DNA of 47,838 nucleotides from a virus: positions 1 through 47,838 of IMG/VR virus record IMGVR_UViG_3300042922_000344; one strand, given 5' to 3'. Shown in pieces: positions 6,042-15,272 of this stretch; position 1 is the first letter of the stretch; each line of letters starts with the position of its first letter. The notes under the pieces are model-generated. The model ran no database searches. It was not told the DNA's origin and saw only the letters and a program-made list of their open reading frames with translations. The position numbers and the translations under genes were made by a program.

Positions 6042-7586
6042 TTATGAAAATGAACCACCACCTCCATCGAGAGCATCAAGACGGCTTTCTATAGACTGTA
6101 ATCGCTGTTCTAATGCATCCCTTTGCGCTTGTGTCCAGTGTGCTACTGTATCTGACGTGTGCGTGTCAAACTCCTCTTTTGATGCCTGTAAGACGTCCTC
6201 AACATTGTTTAGACAGACATCCGTTTTGTCCACTTGATGTGGATTGTTATGATCAAGTAAGTGATCCTGCAAGTCGTCGTATGCCGCCTGCTTAATGTTG
6301 TCAACAAGTGACAACCCGACCTGTGACTTAGTGACGTGGTGTGGATTGCTGGTATCGCTTGTATGGCTCTCAAACTCATCATCAGTCACATATCCTTGTA
6401 ATTTGTCGTCTACATCCCCTGATGAAACACCGCTATTCCACTTTTGGCGCTCTACATCAGTGATGTGCCGGACATTATCCTCAAGATGTTGTGTTAGCGA
6501 TTGCTGTTGCTGCGTGATTTCAACCTGTGCATTATCAACTGCCTGATTTGCGGCAATGACGCTACTGCTTAACTGTGTCACTCGCTGTCCTTTTTTTTGC
6601 AGGGCTGCAATGTTCCGTGTGATATCACTTTGAAAATTTCCTAATTCCAATACCGGAGACTTAGACGGATCTTCAGGATAATCTTCAATACTCATGATAC
6701 GAGGTTGCAAGTCAACATCAATACCCTTGAGATCGTAAATGCACCAGATAAAATCTCCCCATGTAAAATTATGCAGCTTCAGTCCATTTTTCTTGAGTTC
6801 TTCATACTCGACTTTAGCACTGTATTTCCCATCATTAAGGAATGTTTTAGCATAATCATCAAGATTACCGGTATTATTGTATCGCTCATCCTTCTTGACC
6901 AGTTTATAGACGCGGTCAAATGCATTGATATTAGGTGATTGAACTGTTACTGATGTTGTCGGATTTCCTTCTTCGTCTAATTCTCCGAACATCGTTACTT
7001 GAGTAACAAGATCATTTGTATCGTAATCATCTGAGAATGTTCGCAAGTTATGTCCATGTCTGAATTGAGCGTCTGTTACAGTACCGATCATTACAGCGAT
7101 AACAAGGTGTGTATCAATCGGGCGATATTCAAAGACATATCGATCACGCAGCTGCTTGAACAGGTTAATCGACTGATCCATGCCGAAATTATCAAACTGC
7201 TCTGATCCAAAGTCGCCGATGATCTCATAAGTAATACCAGTACCAGCTAATACGATATCAAGCCACTCGTTCAACGGTTTCTGTGCCGTGTATGATTGTT
7301 CAACAGTTTGTGCTTTTAAACGATCGTACATGTCGTGATTGGCAGTGATCTGTTTAGTAACGGATTCTCCATCGGGTTCTCGCTCACAGTCATCCACAAC
7401 GTACAATTCCCCATCACACTCAATGCGTGATTTATTATTTAGCACATCGAATTGCGCAGCATTACGATCCGTTCTATCAATTAAAAAAGACAGCGAATAT
7501 TCGCCGTCTACTGATCGTTTTCGAACACAATCATATACGCTTGTTAATGGTTCGATTTGGCCGGATAGAGAATGTAAAACAAGCAT
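6042..7586 (-). CDS. Prophage tail endopeptidase / baseplate hub (Tal-like)
   Basis: 514 aa. The N-terminal part (LHSLSGQIEPLTSVYDCVRK and following) matches the Gram-positive siphovirus tail-associated hub proteins annotated as prophage endopeptidase tail. The C-terminal third carries fibre-type repeats (SNPHHVTKSQVGLSLVDN, then NNPHQVDKTDVCLNNVED) and a coiled coil ending in a Gly-rich tip. It forms the tip of the tail and helps penetrate the wall. The ATG at 7586 is chosen over 7607 because AGAGGTGATTCC precedes it. Unusually, it is separated from Dit by a fibre gene and a cargo island. Confidence 0.82.
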   Translation of the reverse strand: MLVLHSLSGQIEPLTSVYDCVRKRSVDGEYSLSFLIDRTDRNAAQFDVLNNKSRIECDGELYVVDDCEREPDGESVTKQITANHDMYDRLKAQTVEQSYTAQKPLNEWLDIVLAGTGITYEIIGDFGSEQFDNFGMDQSINLFKQLRDRYVFEYRPIDTHLVIAVMIGTVTDAQFRHGHNLRTFSDDYDTNDLVTQVTMFGELDEEGNPTTSVTVQSPNINAFDRVYKLVKKDERYNNTGNLDDYAKTFLNDGKYSAKVEYEELKKNGLKLHNFTWGDFIWCIYDLKGIDVDLQPRIMSIEDYPEDPSKSPVLELGNFQSDITRNIAALQKKGQRVTQLSSSVIAANQAVDNAQVEITQQQQSLTQHLEDNVRHITDVERQKWNSGVSSGDVDDKLQGYVTDDEFESHTSDTSNPHHVTKSQVGLSLVDNIKQAAYDDLQDHLLDHNNPHQVDKTDVCLNNVEDVLQASKEEFDTHTSDTVAHWTQAQRDALEQRLQSIESRLDALDGGGGSFS

Positions 7587-7607
7587 GGAATCACCTCTTT
7601 TATGCAT

Positions 7608-7633
7608 GAAAAAAAGAGCCCTGTTAGGCTCTT
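7608..7633 (-). terminator. Leftward terminator closing the cargo island
   Basis: AAGAGCC-TAACAG-GGCTCTT with seven paired bases on the minus strand, followed by TTTTTT. It lies between the unknown gene 7645-8217 and the tail endopeptidase start, insulating the two-gene cargo from the tail genes. Confidence 0.82.
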
Positions 7634-7644
7634 AGTTTGAAAGA

Positions 7645-8217
7645 TTATAGAGTTTCTTTTTTAACGAACCCCTCAATACTTGGCAAAGGATTATCAACAT
7701 ATTCTTTTATTTTTAGAAAGATCGCCTTATCTAGTCCTAAGTTCTTTAATAACCCTAAATAATCCTTCATAAAGGCATAATATAATCCTTTACCTTCAGG
7801 CTCTTCGAGAACTTTGACAATGTAAAATTCCCGGATATTTTTATACTTTTCGGCGTTCGTTCCAATAATATTACTTGGTAGTGGCAAGGTAAAATCATCC
7901 CTTAAATCAACATAATTACGGATGGTTCTATTGTCACTCACATCTTTAAATAAATTTTCAAATCCTTTTCCCTTATTTAATACATCAGCATGTCGATTAA
8001 TAACCATATTTTCAAATTTTTGCACCGCATATTTAACCCGTTCAAGTTCCCTTTGCTCTTTTTCTCTCTCTTCTTTTTGGACCAAAAATTTACTTAGCTC
8101 AAAACTTTTCTTTTCAAACTTTGAACTATTTGCTTGTGCTCTATAAGTTAGAAAAGTCAATACTGCAATAATGACCGCATTTATAACGGGCACCCAAGTA
8201 TTTATCCAAGTAGTCAA
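7645..8217 (-). CDS. Unknown membrane-anchored coiled-coil protein (moron candidate)
   Basis: 190 aa with a TTG start after GGGAAGGT. One N-terminal membrane segment (about residues 8-26, VPVINAVIIAVLTFLTY) is followed by a Lys/Glu-rich coiled coil (about 34-75) and a soluble domain. No recognised family. It is AT-rich compared with the flanking tail genes and ends at a strong terminator, so it looks like a separately acquired gene expressed apart from virion genes. A role in superinfection exclusion or host conversion is plausible but unproven. Confidence 0.72.
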   Translation of the reverse strand: MTTWINTWVPVINAVIIAVLTFLTYRAQANSSKFEKKSFELSKFLVQKEEREKEQRELERVKYAVQKFENMVINRHADVLNKGKGFENLFKDVSDNRTIRNYVDLRDDFTLPLPSNIIGTNAEKYKNIREFYIVKVLEEPEGKGLYYAFMKDYLGLLKNLGLDKAIFLKIKEYVDNPLPSIEGFVKKETL

Positions 8218-8304
8218 AGCGATACCTTCCCCTCTTATAATTGACTAATATTTTACAATTAAAGAGAAGGTAATTGCAATACAATTTGTTGCGCAGTAGT
8301 GTCC

Positions 8305-9030
8305 TTATTGAACATACTTTTTTATTATCTTAGTCCAAACCTTATAACCTGATCCGTTCAAATGAACGCCATCAACTGTATATTCAGGGATTAGCATTCC
8401 ATTGTTAACGAATGATGGATGTAGATTTACGTAATGCACTTCTTTTTTATGTGATAATTTTTTAAGCAACGAATTTAGCGACTCTATATCAGCATTTGTA
8501 ACAGGTCGTTGTGACGGATAATTTTTATGGTACATTTTTTCATTGACAGGCAAAATACTTTGAACGTAAATATTGGTATTCGGCGATTGCGTTTGGATAG
8601 TCCCGACAATCTTTTCATAATTGCTGATAATTGTTTCTGGAGTAATTCCAGCAATAAGATCATTTACCCCGATCATAATGAATAACTTGTTCGGTTTTCC
8701 TTTTACAATTTCACTTAATCTGTCAAGTAAACCAGTTGTTGTATCCCCACTTATTCCCCTGTTTACAACGTTAGGTCTTTTTAATTCCTCATTCCATTGT
8801 CCAAAATCAGTTAAGCTATCGCCAAAAAACACAATGCTTTTATTACTGATCGATAAGGATTCATACTCGCTTTTTTCTATATAGTGATTAAGAAGGAAAG
8901 ATCTGTTACTTGATTTTTGAAATATATAAGAAAGTCCACCCTTATGATAAATAAAAAGCCCTCCTGCTGAAATCAGCAGGATATTTAATGCCATGGAAAT
9001 GATTAATAAGATACGGTATTTTCCTTTCAC
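8305..9030 (-). CDS. Membrane-anchored SGNH/GDSL hydrolase
   Basis: 241 aa with a GTG start after GGGGGATTG. Residues about 5-28 form an uncleaved-looking signal anchor. The catalytic domain shows all SGNH blocks: block I FFGDSLTDFG (Ser), block II NRGISGDTT (Gly), block III IGVNDL (Asn) and block V VDGVHLN (Asp/His). It is therefore an extracytoplasmic esterase or deacetylase acting on the host envelope. It lies in a two-gene AT-rich island between tail genes, next to a tail protein that ends in another SGNH domain. Likely lysogenic conversion: it could alter the receptor that the tail enzyme also targets. Confidence 0.85.
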   Translation of the reverse strand: MKGKYRILLIISMALNILLISAGGLFIYHKGGLSYIFQKSSNRSFLLNHYIEKSEYESLSISNKSIVFFGDSLTDFGQWNEELKRPNVVNRGISGDTTTGLLDRLSEIVKGKPNKLFIMIGVNDLIAGITPETIISNYEKIVGTIQTQSPNTNIYVQSILPVNEKMYHKNYPSQRPVTNADIESLNSLLKKLSHKKEVHYVNLHPSFVNNGMLIPEYTVDGVHLNGSGYKVWTKIIKKYVQ

Positions 9031-9124
9031 TAGACAATCCCCCGTTTAAAGATATATACCTATTTTACTCCTTTATCCTACGAAATAAGATAAATCACAA
9101 GATTAATTATGATAAATTGAATCA

Positions 9125-11128
9125 TCATATCGATTTAAGAAAACCTATCAATCGATTAGCGATTCTTCTATTGCCGACCGCGTTAGGGTGCAATCCGTCA
9201 ACAGTGAAATAGTTTCTCTGTATTTCGTTGTGACCATTATCCATTCCACTCACAGAATATAAATCCAAAACTGGTATTCCATGATACTCTGCACGGTCAA
9301 TAATCGCATCGCGAAAATCTTTAAGCGTAAAACCGAGAGCGTTTGGATCATCACTACTATGCCCATTATAAAACTGACTGTATGGCGTGATAAAGACAAT
9401 TTCTTTTCCTAGATATTTGTTTAGCAATCCTGCCATCAAAACATTAAGAGCACCCTTAAAATTAGTTGGATCTGGGCTTTCATCATCGTTTCCAAGAGGT
9501 ACAGTCTCATGCCAATAATCATTGGTGCCACCGAAAACTATGATTAGATCCGCATCATCATCCATGCTCTGGTAGCGTTCTACAAACGAGTCATTTCTGC
9601 CTGATGTTTGAGTTATTAACGTCCCACTGATTCCATAATTTCTAATCACATCGGCACCTAAAAACTTAGAAATTATATCAAGATAGCGTTGGTCAGGCAT
9701 ACTTGTCCCCACGCCAAACATTATACTGTCTCCTAGTGCGTTGATTTTACTAGAAAACCACCGATTAAGTACGTTAATCACTTCATTTGAGAAAGCATTA
9801 AAAGGAGTCAGCCCCCATTTAAGCTGAAATCCATAACGCATGTTATCATCAATATGATCATTTTTGACAATACATAAGCTTTCTATATTTTTATAGCTAA
9901 AATTGACCCGTAAATAAGCAGCACTATCTGGTATAGATACTGTCATTAATAATGATGATCCTGCAATTGATGATAGAAATGATTGATCCGATTTATAAAA
10001 CGCTCCAGCATAGGTAAGAGGATTACCGCTATCATCTTTACAATCAAATGAAATAATATCTCCCACATTAACAGGAATGAAATCACTAATTCCAACTGTA
10101 CCATTTGGTATCAATGACCCAGTGTTATCAACATATATATCATGTGTAACTTTCGATCTATCAAATAAATTATAAATTTTTTGATAATCAGATAATTTAA
10201 TTGATTCAATAGTTTTATCTTTATATCGTTCTGCAACGAGCCAATTAATAGAGCCACCATATGGAACATATTCATCCGGTAAGTGACCGATAAAAATCAT
10301 TGTATTATTTAGCTTACCATTGGCAAAATTTATCCTTAAATACTGAGCTGATGCCGGCGCCTTAATAACTTGAACGTCTCCATCTCCAGATATACCTGAT
10401 AAAAATGTTTTGTCAGAAGTATAGAAAGCGCCCGCACTGGATAAAGTATTACCACTATCATCAAGTATAGGAAAAGCATAAGATTGCCCAGCAACAACTG
10501 GAATAAAGTCGCTAATGCTTATTAGAGTACTGGTAACTATTTGACCTGAATTATAATCCACATAGCAATTTTTTGTTATCGCAGTCGGATCAAACAAGTT
10601 TGTACTAACGTCTGGTGTCACTGTATTAATATTTTTAGGGTTAATTGCGCCATTTGATACGGTTAGTCCCTGATATAGTCCCACATCTCCCCAGATAGAA
10701 CCATTCCACATCATTGTATGAGCACCATCTGTAAAAGAACTATCAAGTACGAGCATTGGGCCTTCTGTACCTGTTGGATAAGCTGTATTTAACGCAGAAA
10801 TCGAATAAAATAATTCTTTAGGAGCACCGTTCCCTATCATTGACAGTAATTGATCAACATATGTTTGATTCGCCTTTTCCGCCAACTGCGCAGCAGTGTC
10901 CGACTGATTTTGGTCAACTTTTTCGTTGATTTCAGCATCTTTTGTGTCCAAACGATTTTTCAATGTCGTATAGGTATTTCCACTGCCATCTACTCGAGCC
11001 TGGGCAGATTCCGGACTGCTGTCTCCATCGATAACCAACTGATCAATTTGCTTTTGCTGATTGTCGATCGCTTCAAGACGTTTTTTTATTTCCAACCCAA
11101 TTTTGTTTGTTCTGATCGGTTCGGTCAT
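9125..11128 (-). CDS. Tail fibre / receptor-binding protein with C-terminal SGNH hydrolase
   Basis: 667 aa after TAAGGAGGT. The N-terminal 100 residues are helical and coiled (tail attachment). Two tandem repeats of about 125 residues follow, each starting NLFD and containing ISDFIPV, SAGAFY or YAGAFY, and SFLS/TFLS, probably carbohydrate-binding beta modules. The last 210 residues form an SGNH esterase: INALGDSIMFG (Ser block), NYGISGT, FGGTNDYW (Asn block) and VDGLHPN (Asp/His block). It probably deacetylates or cleaves a host surface glycan during adsorption. Located between Dit and the tail endopeptidase. Confidence 0.83.
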   Translation of the reverse strand: MTEPIRTNKIGLEIKKRLEAIDNQQKQIDQLVIDGDSSPESAQARVDGSGNTYTTLKNRLDTKDAEINEKVDQNQSDTAAQLAEKANQTYVDQLLSMIGNGAPKELFYSISALNTAYPTGTEGPMLVLDSSFTDGAHTMMWNGSIWGDVGLYQGLTVSNGAINPKNINTVTPDVSTNLFDPTAITKNCYVDYNSGQIVTSTLISISDFIPVVAGQSYAFPILDDSGNTLSSAGAFYTSDKTFLSGISGDGDVQVIKAPASAQYLRINFANGKLNNTMIFIGHLPDEYVPYGGSINWLVAERYKDKTIESIKLSDYQKIYNLFDRSKVTHDIYVDNTGSLIPNGTVGISDFIPVNVGDIISFDCKDDSGNPLTYAGAFYKSDQSFLSSIAGSSLLMTVSIPDSAAYLRVNFSYKNIESLCIVKNDHIDDNMRYGFQLKWGLTPFNAFSNEVINVLNRWFSSKINALGDSIMFGVGTSMPDQRYLDIISKFLGADVIRNYGISGTLITQTSGRNDSFVERYQSMDDDADLIIVFGGTNDYWHETVPLGNDDESPDPTNFKGALNVLMAGLLNKYLGKEIVFITPYSQFYNGHSSDDPNALGFTLKDFRDAIIDRAEYHGIPVLDLYSVSGMDNGHNEIQRNYFTVDGLHPNAVGNRRIANRLIGFLKSI

Positions 11129-11140
11129 TTTTGTACCTCC

Positions 11141-12034
11141 TTACAGATACAAAAAAGGGAAGTCGAATGATATCTCGAAACTTCCCTGCGTACCTGTTAA
11201 TTTAAACTTGTTTTCTCCAGGTGCCAACGTGATCAGCTTGTGGTTCGTGTCGCCAAAAATTGACGATCCATTCTTTCGGCTAAACACGCCATCAAGCACA
11301 ATCGCATCATCAGCGCCGCTTTCGCCATCGTAGTGCCATTCATCGCCAGTCGTCTCGTTCGTGATCGTTAGTCCACTTGATACACCTTTGTAAGTGATCA
11401 TGAGATCAATAAACCGTGGATCAATCACAGCATCGCCTAAATTCCAGATTGAGAACTCTGTTTCCATGTGATCATAGCTGAAATCAATCAGATTGCCATC
11501 AGCGTCCTCTAAGGGAATGTTTTGGCTGAACTGCCATAGTTCGGATTCTAATGTAAATAGGTCTGTCAGAGAGCCAATAGAGAAGGCATACGGCATGAAC
11601 GTGACCATTGGAATGGTAGCAATTGAAACTGATGGCCCCTTATCCTCAAACGCAATCCTGTCTGACAGTCGCAAATCTTTCCATCGGCGTCCCGGGTTGT
11701 CCTCGTCAATGATGCTGAATGGCTTTTTACTATCGAATAGACGCAGTACATTCGTTTTTAAGAGTGCGAGATTGTACTTTGTTTCTTCGACGAGCATAAA
11801 CCGTGCAACCATATTGCGCGATCCATAAGTGGTGCCACCACGATCCTGCACGCCGTCAGCGCCAGGAATAGAACCACCGGTATTGTTGATTGGTGTCGGC
11901 GAATCAACATCAAAACTTAAAAAAACAAGATCCTGTATTTCGTCTAAGCGAATCGGATCCTGTCCTTCTCGTTCCAAGATTAAAGTTGTGTCATTGGCAC
12001 CGGTCAGTGCTTTGAAATCAGCCGAATACTGCAC
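11141..12034 (-). CDS. Distal tail protein (Dit, Sipho_tail family)
   Basis: 297 aa. Recognised by the N-terminal LDEIQDLVFLSFDVDSPTPI, by GRRWKDLRLS in the N-terminal half and by a C-terminal galectin-like segment ending SFEISFDFPFLYL, together with its place right after the tape measure. Dit forms the ring joining the tail tube to the baseplate. GTG start with GCAGGTGA upstream; overlaps the tape measure gene by 17 bp. Confidence 0.85.
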   Translation of the reverse strand: MQYSADFKALTGANDTTLILEREGQDPIRLDEIQDLVFLSFDVDSPTPINNTGGSIPGADGVQDRGGTTYGSRNMVARFMLVEETKYNLALLKTNVLRLFDSKKPFSIIDEDNPGRRWKDLRLSDRIAFEDKGPSVSIATIPMVTFMPYAFSIGSLTDLFTLESELWQFSQNIPLEDADGNLIDFSYDHMETEFSIWNLGDAVIDPRFIDLMITYKGVSSGLTITNETTGDEWHYDGESGADDAIVLDGVFSRKNGSSIFGDTNHKLITLAPGENKFKLTGTQGSFEISFDFPFLYL

Positions 12035-14840
12035 GTTGATTCACCTGCTTATCCTGCAGTTTATTAATGTCATCAATAACTGCTTTTGCTAACGTTTTGG
12101 AACCGACTTGCAGATTGATAATCGCCGGCCGTTTACTCAGTTCCGTCTGCTCCATGCTCGCCGTTACCTCTTGCTGTACGCTATCTAATCCGCTTGTCGA
12201 CAATTGGCTAGAGTAACTAAAGTCTGTCTGCTGTGGCGCAATTTGAGCCGCCTGCGCCATTCCCTGCGATGCCGATGCCACTTTGCTTTGCATACCGGCA
12301 ATACCATTCACAAGACCTTGACCGGTCATTTCGCCGACCCAGGCCATAAAACGAGATGGTGAATGGATCCCCAAAGCGCTCTGAATCTTTCCTTTAATGT
12401 TCCCAGCGATAGACATGATCTTGCTACCAACCGCACTAGCGAGTGAGCCAATCCCGTTGATTAATCCTTGGATGATGTTCTTGCCAATGCTAAATAGGTT
12501 AATCGCTTGCAGTGGATTTTTGATGAAGCCTACAACAGCACGGAAAGCTGAACTTGTAGCCGATTTTATGGCGTTCCAAGCGCTGCTGATTCCGCTTCTC
12601 ATGCCATCAACAAGCCCAATTACAGTACTTTTTATTCCACCCCATACTGATGATGCAACCCCTCTGATTGCTCCCCAAACAGCACTAGCAGCCGATCGGA
12701 TTGCATTCCAAGCTGAAGATAATCCACTTTGCAGTGCACTGGCCACGGCGATAATCACGCTCTTTATGCCATTCCAAATGGATGATGCAGCCACTTTGAT
12801 TCCGTTCCAAACGGCCACGACAACAGTTTTAATCACATTCCAAGCAGCAGAAAACAGTGTCTTATAAGCGTTCAATTCGCCAATAAAATATGCTTTAATG
12901 GCACCCCAAACAACAGATGCCACTGCTTTTATACCAGTCCATACTGCAGATAAAACGCTCTTAATCGTATTCCAAACGGCTGTGAACACCGTTTTATAGG
13001 CATTTAATTCAGCAGTAAAATAGGATCCTAGAGTATTCCATACGGTTGATGCAACTGATTTTATACCATTCCAAAGACCGGATAAGAATGATTTAATGCC
13101 ATTCCACGCTGCAGAGGTTGCAGATGTAATAGCACTCCATACTCCGGACATCATGGATACAAAACCATTCCACAACGAAGCTCCGGCGCTCACAATTGTG
13201 CTCCATAATCCTTTCAAAAATGACCAAATCGAATCCCAATTATTGATAATTATCGCAACTAACAACGCACCGGCAGCGGCAAGGAGAACCGGCCATGAGA
13301 CGAGAAAGGCTAAGAATCCACCCACAGCTCCGGCAATTGCACCTACAACGGTGATTAGTACCCCGATAACTGATGTGACTGCCATAATAGTAGGGGCAAG
13401 CGCAACGAATACTCCGATTACAGAGACAATAACCGCAATGATACTTGCTATAATTGGATGAGCTTTTAAAAATGAGCCAATCATTTGCGTAAATGGAACA
13501 AGAAACTTAAGTACAGCCGCTCCAACTGGAGCAAAGCCAACCGCTAAAGCTCCGATAATCTGAACTACGTTGCCAATAACAGAGATAACAGCTGGTGCGT
13601 TTTGTTTCACATAACCAATAAATTGTTGAAATTGTTTGTTCTGCCCTAACGTCTGCCCCCACGTCTTAAACGAGTTTGTCATACTGACAAGTGATGTCAT
13701 CATATCAGCTGAAGTAGATCCGAACGCCGAAAACATGCCCACGATGCCTAATGATAAGTTACCAACAATTTTCAGCAATTTAGGGCCATTGGTCGTTACA
13801 TAGTTAATGAAATTTTGAAACGCCTTCGATTTACCTACTGTCTCTGTCCATTTTAGAAACGATTGAGACATACCAAGCAATCCATTGCTCATTTTCTGTC
13901 CAAGTGGAACAAATGCCGTAAATAGATTCATCATTCCAAGCAGGAAGTTCATTCCTGCTTTGCCCATTGTTTCAAGGTTCGGGCCAATTGTCTGACCCAA
14001 TACCTTAAAAAAGTTAATAGCATCGGAAGATTTAAGCCCTTCGTTTAGTGAATTGACGAGATTTTCCACCGCTTGTGTGACTCCTTGAAAAGTGGGCTTA
14101 AGCATAATAAGAACATCTGACAGTGCACTTAATGCTTTTGTATAGATGCTGACCGTCTGAGACTTGAGTGGGTCTGTAATGCCTTGCCATACCTGTTTCA
14201 ATTTCTGGCTGGCTTCATAAGCGCGCTGCTCGGGCTTGTCCATACTATCCAAGATTGTTTTCTGCTGCTGCAACAGCTTATTACGTTCTTTAAGATCTTT
14301 GGTCATGTCAATCTTACTCTGTAGATCAGACATCTTTTTCATCTTTTCGAACATATCGCCCAAATTAGCAGAAGCAACCGCACTAAAAGCACCAATTCCG
14401 GCTCCTGCCATAGCGAACGAAGTTCCCAGTGCTGCGGCGCCACCTGCAGCCACGCCAAGAATCGGACCAAGTGAACCAATGCCAGCTACTAAAGATGCAA
14501 TAGCCGGAACGCCAGCGGAACTAATGGACAGTGCAAAGCCAGAGATAACACTTTGTCCAACTGTTCCAAATGTACGTATTCGAGTGGCTAAGCTATCTAA
14601 ATCATCTCCGAATTTATCCCATCGTTTATCTACTTTGGCATGAATCTCGACAGTTTTGTCTCTTATTGACTTTAGCTCTGCCTTAACTTCAGCTATTTTC
14701 GTAGTCACCGGTCTGATATTTCCGTCGATATCTATTCTGTTTCCAGTCGCGGTAGTGTGCATGATTTTGCTCACTTCAGCCATCTTTGCTTTAAACTCGC
14801 TGATCTTCGCTCCGACAAATGCCGTCAGGTTCTTATTCAT
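12018..14840 (-). CDS. Tail tape measure protein
   Basis: 940 aa after AAGGAGGGTGAGCC. The N-terminal half is Ala/Gly-rich and helical with hydrophobic stretches (for example about residues 110-160 and 460-530). The centre carries many repeats of the type W-x-x-I-K-S-x-x-S-x-x-W (about residues 545-780), the usual tape-measure signature. It sets tail length and is injected ahead of the DNA; the length predicts a tail of roughly 140 nm by the usual 0.15 nm per residue rule. The repeated coding produces antisense open frames that are not genes. Confidence 0.93.
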   Translation of the reverse strand: MNKNLTAFVGAKISEFKAKMAEVSKIMHTTATGNRIDIDGNIRPVTTKIAEVKAELKSIRDKTVEIHAKVDKRWDKFGDDLDSLATRIRTFGTVGQSVISGFALSISSAGVPAIASLVAGIGSLGPILGVAAGGAAALGTSFAMAGAGIGAFSAVASANLGDMFEKMKKMSDLQSKIDMTKDLKERNKLLQQQKTILDSMDKPEQRAYEASQKLKQVWQGITDPLKSQTVSIYTKALSALSDVLIMLKPTFQGVTQAVENLVNSLNEGLKSSDAINFFKVLGQTIGPNLETMGKAGMNFLLGMMNLFTAFVPLGQKMSNGLLGMSQSFLKWTETVGKSKAFQNFINYVTTNGPKLLKIVGNLSLGIVGMFSAFGSTSADMMTSLVSMTNSFKTWGQTLGQNKQFQQFIGYVKQNAPAVISVIGNVVQIIGALAVGFAPVGAAVLKFLVPFTQMIGSFLKAHPIIASIIAVIVSVIGVFVALAPTIMAVTSVIGVLITVVGAIAGAVGGFLAFLVSWPVLLAAAGALLVAIIINNWDSIWSFLKGLWSTIVSAGASLWNGFVSMMSGVWSAITSATSAAWNGIKSFLSGLWNGIKSVASTVWNTLGSYFTAELNAYKTVFTAVWNTIKSVLSAVWTGIKAVASVVWGAIKAYFIGELNAYKTLFSAAWNVIKTVVVAVWNGIKVAASSIWNGIKSVIIAVASALQSGLSSAWNAIRSAASAVWGAIRGVASSVWGGIKSTVIGLVDGMRSGISSAWNAIKSATSSAFRAVVGFIKNPLQAINLFSIGKNIIQGLINGIGSLASAVGSKIMSIAGNIKGKIQSALGIHSPSRFMAWVGEMTGQGLVNGIAGMQSKVASASQGMAQAAQIAPQQTDFSYSSQLSTSGLDSVQQEVTASMEQTELSKRPAIINLQVGSKTLAKAVIDDINKLQDKQVNQRAVFG

Positions 14841-14843
14841 GGC

Positions 14844-15272
14844 TCACCCTCCTTTCTTTTGAAATGACGATCTGTTCAAAGCATTTTTCAATCGCTGATA
14901 TCGATCATGGTCAAGTGCCGTCCGTCCCGATGATTCTTTCCAGTTGCTTAACTGCCGGTCAATTCGTTTGTGCGCTTCTTTTTCATCAAACATTTTGCGT
15001 TTTCGTGCACGCTTCGCGTTGGTGGCATAGCGATTAAACATAGCTCCCGTTGCCATACGATCGTATTCATCAGCCTGAGCATGCTGTGCGCCACGACAAA
15101 AAGCCTTGAACTCATTTGGAGTCCAAGACATGATTAAATCGGGGTCATATACTTTTAATAGGCGTGCTGCATCGGAAAAAATTTGCTGATAATCAGTTAC
15201 GCGAGAATCTCTTTTCTCTGGTCTGTTAACATTTTCTTGGCCAGGTTCGCTTGCTTCACTTCGTCCTTTTTC
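14844..15272 (-). CDS. Tail assembly chaperone, frameshift extension (gpT-like)
   Basis: This reading frame is open from before 15314 to 14844 and has no convincing ribosome site, and it lies in the -1 frame of the preceding gene. A -1 slip near 15266-15272 would fuse it to the upstream ORF to give a product of about 268 aa. This is the G/GT arrangement found between tail tube and tape measure genes in long-tailed phages. The extension is basic and rich in Arg/Lys/Glu, as expected for a part that coats the tape measure during assembly. Confidence 0.75.
   Translation of the reverse strand, partial: EKGRSEASEPGQENVNRPEKRDSRVTDYQQIFSDAARLLKVYDPDLIMSWTPNEFKAFCRGAQHAQADEYDRMATGAMFNRYATNAKRARKRKMFDEKEAHKRIDRQLSNWKESSGRTALDHDRYQRLKNALNRSSFQKKGG

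Noticed and set aside
8954-8984. Internal terminator in the anchored SGNH hydrolase gene
   Set aside because: CCTGCTG-ATTT-CAGCAGG is a good stem but the T-run starts several bases later and the sequence codes for the membrane anchor, so the similarity is probably incidental.
12560-13150. CRISPR-like spaced repeats
   Set aside because: The recurring units are codons for the W-x-x-I-K-S tape-measure repeats, are not identical, and stay in frame. No CRISPR array or cas gene was seen.
12397-13461. Long plus-strand open frames opposite the tape measure gene
   Set aside because: They arise from the repetitive Trp/Ile/Ala/Ser coding of the tape measure, have no ribosome sites and lie opposite a secure gene.
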